Assembly (NCBI GenBank): GCA_025350365.1
Contig: JANXXY010000477.1
Span: 1-7,526 of the forward strand
Direction of reading: 5' to 3'
DNA length: 7,526 nt
Source of the DNA: Bacteroidales bacterium
GTDB taxonomy: Bacteria > Bacteroidota > Bacteroidia > Bacteroidales > JAAUTT01
Part shown: piece by piece, positions 1 through 6,309 of the stretch
Layout of the letters: every line of letters begins with the position of its first letter
Numbering within the stretch: the stretch's first letter is position 1
Translations under genes and position numbers: made by a program
The notes under the pieces: generated by a model
What the model was told of the DNA's origin: nothing
The model's input: the letters and a program-made list of their open reading frames with translations, nothing else
Databases searched by the model: none

Positions 1-82
1 CGTGAGAAATCTCATAAATCCATTTTTGCTCATTGAGTGGTTTATAATAAAAAGTAAAGGTAAAACTTCGTAGGTACAACAT
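1..82 (-). CDS. Possible 5' end of a divergent hypothetical gene (edge fragment, doubtful)
   Basis: An open frame runs off the left edge on the minus strand. The first ATG is at 82 and gives 27 codons beginning MLYLRSFTFTFYYKPLNEQK and ending near WIYEISH; the frame stays open upstream to a stop at 160-158. The residues look protein-like, but the stretch is short and AT-rich, and I recognise no family. Two Bacteroidota-like -7 matches (TAnnTTTG) lie upstream on the minus strand, at 260-253 and 355-348, but neither has a TTTG at the expected -33 spacing. A competing reading is the tail of a plus-strand gene at 2-73 ending in TAG. The window does not decide between them. Confidence 0.2.
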   Translation of the reverse strand, partial: MLYLRSFTFTFYYKPLNEQKWIYEISH

Positions 83-201
83 CGGATAATCATATTTTTT
101 TAAATCAAAACATTTTAAACCCTTAATCCGTTTGGTTTGTATGTTTAATACTTTGGTTTATTTTTTTAAGGTATTGATATTGAGTGCAAACTCAAAAACT
201 G

Positions 202-215
202 AATAACTAGTTATT
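202..215. repeat. 14-bp perfect palindrome AATAACTAGTTATT
   Basis: The sequence is its own reverse complement over 14 bp (seven-base arms, no spacer). Its right half contains AGTTAT, a hexamer that recurs in the same orientation at 274-279, 285-290, 325-330 and 363-368. A symmetric site of this size could bind a dimeric regulator, but no protein can be assigned and AT-rich DNA produces such palindromes by chance. Confidence 0.4.
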
Positions 216-223
216 AATCAATT

Positions 224-258
224 ATTTTCAAATTGCCCCATTTTCAAATTATCAAATT
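224..258. repeat. Tandem direct repeat ATTTTCAAATT (two copies plus a partial third)
   Basis: ATTTTCAAATT occurs at 224-234 and again at 240-250, a 16-bp period, followed by a degenerate third unit ATCAAATT at 251-258. The five bases between the two full copies are G/C-rich (GCCCC), which stands out in this spacer. It could be part of a dispersed intergenic repeat family or a protein-binding array. The sequence alone does not show which. Confidence 0.4.
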
Positions 259-270
259 TAACGAAGTGTT

Positions 271-290
271 GTAAGTTATATGTAAGTTAT
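271..290 (+). repeat. Phased direct repeat GTAAGTTAT
   Basis: The 9-bp word GTAAGTTAT occurs at 271-279 and 282-290. The offset is 11 bp, close to one helical turn, so both copies would face the same side of the DNA. Both contain the AGTTAT core found five times in this spacer. This is compatible with paired regulator half-sites upstream of the gene at 403, but no regulator can be named. Confidence 0.35.
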
Positions 291-371
291 TACGTTTTCA
301 TACTGTTGTTTCTAATAAATTCTGAGTTATTCCGATATTTGTTTGAACAAAGTTAGATTGTCAGTTATTTA

Positions 372-389
372 TAGATTATCGAATATCTA
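372..389. promoter_or_regulatory. Imperfect palindrome just upstream of the PanE-like gene (possible operator)
   Basis: The 18-bp sequence TAGATTATCGAATATCTA has matching outer arms (TAGAT/ATCTA) and a matching centre (TCGA), with two mismatched pairs between, so 14 of 18 bases fit dyad symmetry. It ends 13 bp before the ATG at 403, where a repressor would overlap the transcription or translation start region. This is symmetry only; no known binding motif is recognised. Confidence 0.2.
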
Positions 390-402
390 AAATAAATTTA
401 TC

Positions 403-1329
403 ATGATTAAAATTGCCGTCATTGGAACCGGAGGTGTAGGGGGATATTTTGGAGGGAGACTGGCAATGGCCGGCAACGACGTTGCCTTTATTGCGCGTGG
501 CGAACATATGAGGGCCATGAAAGAAAATGGTCTTCACGTAAAAAGCATCAAAGGCGATTTTGTTATAAATCCCGTAAAGGTTACTGATCAATTTGGCGAG
601 ATCCGTCCTCCCGATTTGGTGATATTGACCGTGAAAGCATGGCAGGTAACAGATATGGCTCACAAACTAAAATCCATAATCAAGCCCGAAACCATCGTTT
701 TACCAATGCAAAATGGGGTATTGGCATCCGATGAATTAATAGCTGTGCTGAATCCCCGGAATGTTATCGGTGGATCATGTCGTATCTTCAGTAAAATTGA
801 GGCGCCGGGAGTAATTAACCATTATGGCATTGAACCTACTATTATCTTTGGTGAACTCGATCATAAAAAAACGGATCGGCTGCAAAATATCAAAAATATA
901 TTTGATGAGGCGGGTATTGTTTCGAAACTTTCCGATGACATTCATACGGAATTATGGATGAAGCTGATGGTGATATGCGTTGGAGGATTATTGGCTATTA
1001 CCCGTTCGCCATATGGAGCAGTGAGAGAACAGAATGAAACTCGCAGTCTGATGCGCGAATTGTTGCAGGAGATTTATATGGTATCGCAAAAGGCAGGAGT
1101 GAACATAGAACAAGCATATGTTGATCAAACCATGGCGTATATTGATATGTATCCTTATGACTCTACTACTTCTCTGGCTCGCGATATTTGGGACGGGAGA
1201 CCTTCAGAAATAGAATATCAAAACGGGACAATTGTTGCTTTGGGATCGAAATATGGTGTGGATACTCCTGTAAACCGGTTTGTATATTATTGTTTACTAC
1301 CTATGGAAACAAAAGCACGGAATAGATAG
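403..1329 (+). CDS. panE: 2-dehydropantoate 2-reductase family protein (PanE/ApbA-like)
   Basis: A cytosolic oxidoreductase of the ketopantoate reductase family, whose classical member reduces 2-dehydropantoate to pantoate with NADPH in pantothenate/CoA biosynthesis. Its 308 residues fit the family size (about 300). Residues 1-17 carry the Rossmann dinucleotide motif GTGGVGGYFG, and Arg32 after the second strand suits NADPH 2'-phosphate binding. Family active-site positions kept are Lys78 (LTVKAW), Asn104 (QNG), Lys187 (WMKLMV, the catalytic lysine position), Ser257 and Glu269 (GRPSEIEYQNG). The asparagines at +4 and +8 from the catalytic lysine in E. coli PanE are Ile191 and Gly195 here, so this is a divergent subfamily and its substrate could be another 2-keto acid. 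The start is fixed by an in-frame TAA at 388-390; no Shine-Dalgarno is visible. It is probably monocistronic, being 243 bp from the next gene. Confidence 0.88.
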   Translation: MIKIAVIGTGGVGGYFGGRLAMAGNDVAFIARGEHMRAMKENGLHVKSIKGDFVINPVKVTDQFGEIRPPDLVILTVKAWQVTDMAHKLKSIIKPETIVLPMQNGVLASDELIAVLNPRNVIGGSCRIFSKIEAPGVINHYGIEPTIIFGELDHKKTDRLQNIKNIFDEAGIVSKLSDDIHTELWMKLMVICVGGLLAITRSPYGAVREQNETRSLMRELLQEIYMVSQKAGVNIEQAYVDQTMAYIDMYPYDSTTSLARDIWDGRPSEIEYQNGTIVALGSKYGVDTPVNRFVYYCLLPMETKARNR

Positions 1330-1423
1330 GTTGTTTTTATAATTGGCTATTCACTTACGCATAAAAGTTTTATTTAGCAGGACAACATTTCAGGTATGTT
1401 TTTTGTTAAGTGAACAAACGGGA

Positions 1424-1466
1424 TCAATCATTCTTTCGCCAATTTGATTGACAGGTTGATTTTTAT
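1424..1466 (+). terminator. Weak terminator-like hairpin after the PanE-like gene
   Basis: TCAATCA (1424-1430) is the exact reverse complement of TGATTGA (1445-1451), giving a 7-bp stem with a 14-nt loop. A T-rich tract follows seven bases later (1459-1467). The stem is short and mostly A/T, and the gap before the T tract is longer than in a typical intrinsic terminator. The position about 95 bp after the stop codon is plausible, but the call is weak. Confidence 0.22.
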
Positions 1467-1483
1467 TTAAAAATATCCTTGTT

Positions 1484-1493
1484 GAAGTACTTC
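1484..1493. repeat. 10-bp perfect palindrome GAAGTACTTC upstream of tamB
   Basis: This self-complementary decamer lies 80 bp before the tamB start. A second small dyad, TTTGA/TCAAA with a four-base centre (1497-1510), follows immediately and precedes a T9 run. They may be a regulator site or a minor hairpin; no function can be assigned. Confidence 0.25.
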
Positions 1494-1572
1494 GGCTTTG
1501 ACCGTTCAAAACCTATTTTTTTTTATGAAGTGAATTTTAAAATTATGTGTAAAATTTTTTGGATGATTTTTA

Positions 1573-4500
1573 ATGGAAAATGAAAATATAACAACACAAA
1601 AAAGACCCTTTCGCGGAATACGAATTGCAATGAAAATTGTACTTTGGATGGTCGTTATTGTTGCCAGTATTATTTTACTGGTTTTTTTGCTGGTGCAGCT
1701 ACCTTATGTACAAAATCGTATTAAAGATAAAGTAATTGCAAGCTTGTCGGAGAAATTGCAGACTAAGCTGGAAGTAAAAAATTTGCATTTAAGTCTGGGC
1801 GGGGAGATTGTTATCGAAGGTATATTTATGACCGACTTGCAGCACGACACCTTGCTTTACGCGGATAAAATACGCCTGTCGTTTGAACCGACGGCATTAT
1901 TTCATAAGCGTATCGAAGTGATTGCCTTAGATTTGGACAAAGTTTTTTTAAATTACCTTATCTCAGATGTTTCCGGGAAAACCAATATCGATTTTATTTT
2001 TAAAGCATTCGCTGATACTGTATCGAAACCCAAAAATACCCCGTCAGTTTGGAAGGTTACCATTAATCGCATTAAATTAAATGATGCACGTGTAAATTAC
2101 AACAATAAAGCCGACAGTATAACTTTGAGCTTAAAGGTTGGACAATCGATAGTGGAACTTCCGCAAACTGACATTATGTTAAAACGTTATGTGGTAAAGT
2201 CTCTCTTTTTGGGCAATACGCAGGGGAAATTTACCTCGTATGCCAAAATTACCGGAAAAGTAAAAGATAAGCAGCCTATTGTTAACGATTCCCTTAAAAA
2301 TAGCTCTAAAGGATTAGTGATGGTCACCATTGTTAAAAAAATAACAATAAAAAACAGTTCATTTATACAGTCCGATCTGGTTACCAGTGCAACGGGATAT
2401 TATAGTATTGATAGCGTTTTGATTATACCTGATACCATCGACCTTACAAAAAGGATACTTGCTATCAATCAATTGATTATTTATCATGGAATTATATCAG
2501 TAAAAAATGCCAAAGGTACAGCGCAAGTTAAGGCAGAAAATGGCAATACGGCAGTCGTTGACAACACAGCGTGGAATATCTCACTACGAAACAGTGCAGT
2601 AACCCTCGATAGCATTGAATTTGGGAATATTAATGCTGAGGGATTAGGTAACGTTTTGTATAGTCCGGTTATTTCGCTTTCTAATTTTGAATTGAAGGCA
2701 AATAATAATTTTTATACGTCAGATTCCTGGAACAGTAATATTGCCTCCTTACAATTTCTTGATAATAAAACCGGTCAGAAAACATATCTTTCTCTACACA
2801 CATCCTTTGCATCCGGTCGTATTTCTGCCGAATCGGTCAAATTTAAAACGGGGTCGTCAACACTCAATGCAAATGCCACGGCCAAACTATCTCATCCTGT
2901 AAAAGGCACAATTCCTGATTTTCAACTGCACATTCTTTCTTCATCCTTGTATCGTGATGATTTTGCCCCCTACATTTCATTGCAAAGTATCATGCATCGT
3001 TATTCAATACCTAATCATATAGAACTTACCTGTAATCTTTCGTCGTTAAAACAACATGTTGAAGGAGAGGGATCTCTAATTACCGATTTGGGAAATGTTA
3101 CATTTCAAACACAATTATTTCAAGGTGTTCCATTAACTACCAGCACGTATAACGTCGATGTAAAAACAGAAAATCTGGAAATTGGTAAAATAATGATGAA
3201 CCCTGCTTTGGGTCCGGTTACTGCTAACATTCAGGTGGAAGGCGAAGGTACCGACCCATATACCATGAATGCCAGTGCGAATATCGTTATTGATGCTTTT
3301 TCACAAAATAATCGGGTTTATCGGAACGTGCAAGTAAACGGCAATCTGATGGCTGGAGATGTTTTAATAAACGCCCTGTCCGACCTGCCCGATGCAAAAT
3401 TGCAATTGACAGCAGCCGGTCATTTGAGTCGCGAGGCAACTAATATTCATTTGAAGACTTCCATTCAAAACATCGATTTGCGGGCACTTGGTCTAATAAA
3501 GGACACGATGGCTTTTTCAGGATATATTTCTGCATATTATAATGGTACTGATTTTAATCATTTTAATGCGGGGGCGGATACTTTTCAAGTTCACATAATT
3601 TTACCCGAACAGGAATTGAATCTTCATAACAAGGCAACGTATAAAATTAAAGGCGATACCGTGAATGCTTTCTTTGATTCAGAGCTGTTTACGTTCACCT
3701 ATTCCGGAAATATGCATTTTAACGAAATTCCAAAATCACTTGGCAGATATTTGGGTAAATTCGATGTGGCGAATGAGAAAAAATCTCACCTGCAAGATTC
3801 AGACTTTTTTAAAGTTGATATTGTGCTTAAAAATTTAACTGCTCTTGAGACATTATTTCCTAAGCCGTTGTATATTTCAGAAAAAGGCAATATCACAGCC
3901 TCAATGGCTAAAGGCAATTTTACCGCGGGAGCAGATTTTAAATCCATTGAATACGGCGACTACGAATTTGAAAAAATTAAACTTCGCATCAATGGTCAGG
4001 ATTCCACTTTGGGGATGGATTTTTCCATAGGTAGCGTAAATACTCCTATTCAACTTATACATGACATAAATATTTCAGGAAAATACAATGCAGGTCTGTT
4101 TGAAAGCAGGTTAAAATTTTTGGATGAAAAAAGTAATCCCTGGTTTAATATAGCGATGGGAGGAAACGTGAAAACCAAGGAACGCCTTTTTACCCTTCAC
4201 GATTCATTATTGTTGAACTATCAACATTGGAATATTCCAGCCAATAATAAGATTGTTGTCGGGGAAAAGGGACTTACGTTTAGTGATGTATCTCTCAATA
4301 ATAGCGATAAGCAGATTCAATTTAAGGATAATACGGCGCATCCCGAGGAATTGGGAATTGAATTCAAAAATCTGAATATGTCTTCTATTTCAGCTGTTTG
4401 GAAAGGGGATTCAACCGCATTCACTGGTTTATTATCCGGGAATGCCAATACTTTTCATTTACTTGATAAATTACAACCAGTTGTTTTTAATGCCGAAATT

Positions 4501-6306
4501 GCACTGAAGGACATCACAGTTACAAAACAAAAGGTAGGTAACCTTTCATTACGTGCCTCCAATACGGCAAATCCGGATATTGCCAACATCGATTTAAATA
4601 TTGGTCGCGATAGCATGCTTTTTAGCCTGAAAGGAGATTACGGCCTCAAGAAAGGTCAGCCCATGCATTTCAATCTAAATACCAAAAATTTCAATATTGC
4701 CAGTCTTGCTCCTTTTACTGATAAGTTTATTTCAGAACCACGCGGATATATCAATTCTTCGCTGGATATTTCGGGAAGCACAACCAAACCGTCCTTTAGT
4801 GGTAACGTGGGGTTTAAAAATATTTACATGTTTGTAAACGGACCTCAAACTGCATTTCAGGTTAACGATCAGCAGATAACTTTCAATAATAATAGCGTTA
4901 ATTTCAATTCTTTTACTATTGATGATGATTCGGGAAATCCATTGGTAATCAATGGTAGCATTATTGTTAATGACTTCAAAAATATTCGGTACGACTTACA
5001 AATAAAACCAAATAATTTTCTGGCATATAATGTTAGTGCAATAAATCAACCTGATAAAAAAAGTAAAGCATTGGTATCCGGAGATATTTCGGTTAAAGGC
5101 CTAAATAACTTTCCTGTAGTAGTAGCAAATCTGCAACTGGACGAAGGATCTTCGTTGTATTATAAGGTTTCAAAACATAATACCAATGTTTCATCGAAGG
5201 GGATTGTGGAATTTTCAGGAGCTCATGTGGCTAAGTCAGAGCCATCATCTACATCCATTATGCAAAACCTTAACCTTACGGCTAATATTTCGATAGCCGA
5301 CGGCACGCCATTTACGATTATTACAGATCCGGCCAGAAACATGGGATTAAATCTTACCGCCGGAGGTATTTTAAGTTTAAAGCAACTTCCTGCCCAATCG
5401 CCCTATCTTAGTGGAAAGGTTAATATTACAGGAGGAAACTATACGTTAGCTATAAGTGGATTAAAACGTACATTTGCCATATCAGACAGCAGTACGATTT
5501 CGTGGGATGGAAATATTTCCAATCCTGATATGAACTTAAAAGCATATTATACAGTTAATACCCCTTCAGCTGAATTAATGGGTTCGAGTGATCAAAAATA
5601 TTTAACGGCTATCCCTTTTCTTGTAAACATGAATATCCAGGGACAGCTGTCTCAGCCAACTTTTCATTTTCAGCTTTCGTTGCCTCGCGAATATGAAAAT
5701 ACTTATGGAGATGTAGCTGCCAGACTCCAGATAATCAACAGCAACGAGACTGAATTAAACCAAAAAGCAATATACTTACTTCTCTTTGGAAGTTTTGGTT
5801 TTGCAAATTTTACAAATATTATCAATAATGGATCTGGCGGCACCAATGCATTAATATCTAATGCACTAAATCAGTTTACTTCTCAAATGATCCGATTTGT
5901 AGATTTGCATTTTGATCTACAATCTTTTGATAATTATGGTGGAACAACCGGTGAAAACCTTCGTACTCAAATGAAAGTGAGCGTTGCAAAAAAGTTTCTT
6001 AATCAAAGGTTATCCACTCAATTGGGAGGTACATTTGTTTTGCAGGGAGATGTGAAGGAGCAAAAGAAATCATTTTTTGACAAAATTGTACCGGAGTTTA
6101 ATGTGGAATATACATTAAATAAGCAACGTACATGGAAGGTAAAAGGGTTTCGGCAAAGTGAATACAGAGGGCTGGTGGAGGGTAAAGTAGTTAGCCTTGG
6201 TACCGGTGTAGTGTTTGAAAAAAATTATGATCATCCGAGAGATCTGTTCCGCAAAAAAAACAAAAAGAAAGAATCATTTTCACAAATTCTAAACTCTAAA
6301 AAATGA
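1573..6306 (+). CDS. tamB: Translocation and assembly module protein TamB (AsmA-like superfamily)
   Basis: A very long AsmA-like protein (1577 aa) expected to sit in the inner membrane and span the periplasm as a beta-rich hydrophobic groove. It would partner an Omp85 protein in outer-membrane assembly or, as shown for TamB and its relatives, in phospholipid transport to the outer membrane. A basic segment (K10-K21) precedes one transmembrane helix at about 21-42. The AsmA-type start follows: RIKDKVIASLSEKLQTKLEV, then HDTLLYADKI. Repetitive beta-strand sequence with no catalytic motif fills the middle. The C-terminal DUF490/TamB domain covers roughly the last 350-400 residues, with NETELNQKAIYLLLFGSFGF ending near 1410 and FDNYGG at 1452-1457, then the Bacteroidota-style tail LGTGVVFEKNYDHPRDLFRK and a lysine-rich end. 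An in-frame TGA at 1564-1566 fixes the start. Its TGA overlaps the ATG of tamL by four bases. Length is normal for the phylum; no frameshift is seen. Confidence 0.93.
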   Translation: MENENITTQKRPFRGIRIAMKIVLWMVVIVASIILLVFLLVQLPYVQNRIKDKVIASLSEKLQTKLEVKNLHLSLGGEIVIEGIFMTDLQHDTLLYADKIRLSFEPTALFHKRIEVIALDLDKVFLNYLISDVSGKTNIDFIFKAFADTVSKPKNTPSVWKVTINRIKLNDARVNYNNKADSITLSLKVGQSIVELPQTDIMLKRYVVKSLFLGNTQGKFTSYAKITGKVKDKQPIVNDSLKNSSKGLVMVTIVKKITIKNSSFIQSDLVTSATGYYSIDSVLIIPDTIDLTKRILAINQLIIYHGIISVKNAKGTAQVKAENGNTAVVDNTAWNISLRNSAVTLDSIEFGNINAEGLGNVLYSPVISLSNFELKANNNFYTSDSWNSNIASLQFLDNKTGQKTYLSLHTSFASGRISAESVKFKTGSSTLNANATAKLSHPVKGTIPDFQLHILSSSLYRDDFAPYISLQSIMHRYSIPNHIELTCNLSSLKQHVEGEGSLITDLGNVTFQTQLFQGVPLTTSTYNVDVKTENLEIGKIMMNPALGPVTANIQVEGEGTDPYTMNASANIVIDAFSQNNRVYRNVQVNGNLMAGDVLINALSDLPDAKLQLTAAGHLSREATNIHLKTSIQNIDLRALGLIKDTMAFSGYISAYYNGTDFNHFNAGADTFQVHIILPEQELNLHNKATYKIKGDTVNAFFDSELFTFTYSGNMHFNEIPKSLGRYLGKFDVANEKKSHLQDSDFFKVDIVLKNLTALETLFPKPLYISEKGNITASMAKGNFTAGADFKSIEYGDYEFEKIKLRINGQDSTLGMDFSIGSVNTPIQLIHDINISGKYNAGLFESRLKFLDEKSNPWFNIAMGGNVKTKERLFTLHDSLLLNYQHWNIPANNKIVVGEKGLTFSDVSLNNSDKQIQFKDNTAHPEELGIEFKNLNMSSISAVWKGDSTAFTGLLSGNANTFHLLDKLQPVVFNAEIALKDITVTKQKVGNLSLRASNTANPDIANIDLNIGRDSMLFSLKGDYGLKKGQPMHFNLNTKNFNIASLAPFTDKFISEPRGYINSSLDISGSTTKPSFSGNVGFKNIYMFVNGPQTAFQVNDQQITFNNNSVNFNSFTIDDDSGNPLVINGSIIVNDFKNIRYDLQIKPNNFLAYNVSAINQPDKKSKALVSGDISVKGLNNFPVVVANLQLDEGSSLYYKVSKHNTNVSSKGIVEFSGAHVAKSEPSSTSIMQNLNLTANISIADGTPFTIITDPARNMGLNLTAGGILSLKQLPAQSPYLSGKVNITGGNYTLAISGLKRTFAISDSSTISWDGNISNPDMNLKAYYTVNTPSAELMGSSDQKYLTAIPFLVNMNIQGQLSQPTFHFQLSLPREYENTYGDVAARLQIINSNETELNQKAIYLLLFGSFGFANFTNIINNGSGGTNALISNALNQFTSQMIRFVDLHFDLQSFDNYGGTTGENLRTQMKVSVAKKFLNQRLSTQLGGTFVLQGDVKEQKKSFFDKIVPEFNVEYTLNKQRTWKVKGFRQSEYRGLVEGKVVSLGTGVVFEKNYDHPRDLFRKKNKKKESFSQILNSKK

Positions 6307-6309
6307 TTC
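6271..6309 (+). promoter_or_regulatory. Inverted repeat burying the overlapping tamL start codon
   Basis: GAATCATTTT (6271-6280) is the exact reverse complement of AAAATGATTC (6300-6309), a 10-bp perfect stem with a 19-nt loop. The 3' arm contains both the tamB stop and the ATG at 6303-6305, which would pair with CAT at 6275-6277. In mRNA this would hide the tamL start until a ribosome finishing tamB opened the stem, the usual logic of translational coupling. The stem has only two G-C pairs, so its stability is uncertain. On the minus strand the same repeat is followed by a T-rich tract (the Lys codons of tamB) and looks terminator-like, but no minus-strand gene is present for it to serve. 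Confidence 0.4.

Larger units (their letters stand above)
83..402. other. AT-rich spacer upstream of the PanE-like gene
   Basis: I find no convincing gene, tRNA or other RNA gene in this 320-bp stretch. It is very AT-rich and contains several short ordered repeats, listed separately: a 14-bp perfect palindrome, a tandem 11-bp repeat, a helically phased 9-bp repeat and an imperfect palindrome close to the start codon. I found no perfect TAnnTTTG -7 element on the plus strand, so the promoter of the downstream gene cannot be placed by motif. The stretch may be a one-sided or a divergent regulatory region, depending on what lies to the left. Confidence 0.6.
1330..1572. other. Spacer between the PanE-like gene and tamB
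   Basis: I see no gene in these 243 bp. They hold several short symmetric elements: TTCACTTA (1350-1357) with its reverse complement TAAGTGAA (1407-1414), a TTTGTT/AACAAA dyad at 1402-1418, a weak terminator-like stem at 1424-1451, a 10-bp palindrome at 1484-1493 and a T9 run around 1515-1523. The tamB promoter must lie here unless tamB is read through from upstream, but I found no perfect TAnnTTTG -7 element. Confidence 0.55.

Noticed and set aside
2..73. Possible C-terminal tail of a plus-strand gene (ending IIKSKGKTS, stop TAG)
   Set aside because: There are only 23 codons, no family signal, and a competing minus-strand frame. It is kept as an alternative, not as a feature.
376..663. Minus-strand 95-codon open frame
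   Set aside because: It lies antisense to the N-terminal half of the PanE-like gene, whose Rossmann motif is unmistakable. It has no recognisable domain, so it is a shadow.
1402..1418. TTTGTT/AACAAA dyad as a terminator
   Set aside because: The 6-bp stem has only one G-C pair and no following U tract, so it is too weak to call.
1497..1523. TTTGA/TCAAA dyad followed by a T9 run as a terminator before tamB
   Set aside because: The stem is only five pairs and mostly A/T. It lies just upstream of tamB, where the T run may simply be AT-rich leader.
3845..4030. Plus-strand 61-codon open frame
   Set aside because: It sits out of frame inside tamB, which is continuous and family-like through this region.
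6241..6303. Lysine-rich end of tamB as a frameshift or slippery-site artefact
   Set aside because: The A runs encode a basic tail (RKKNKKK) common at the end of TamB proteins in this phylum, and the frame continues cleanly to a stop overlapping the next start.
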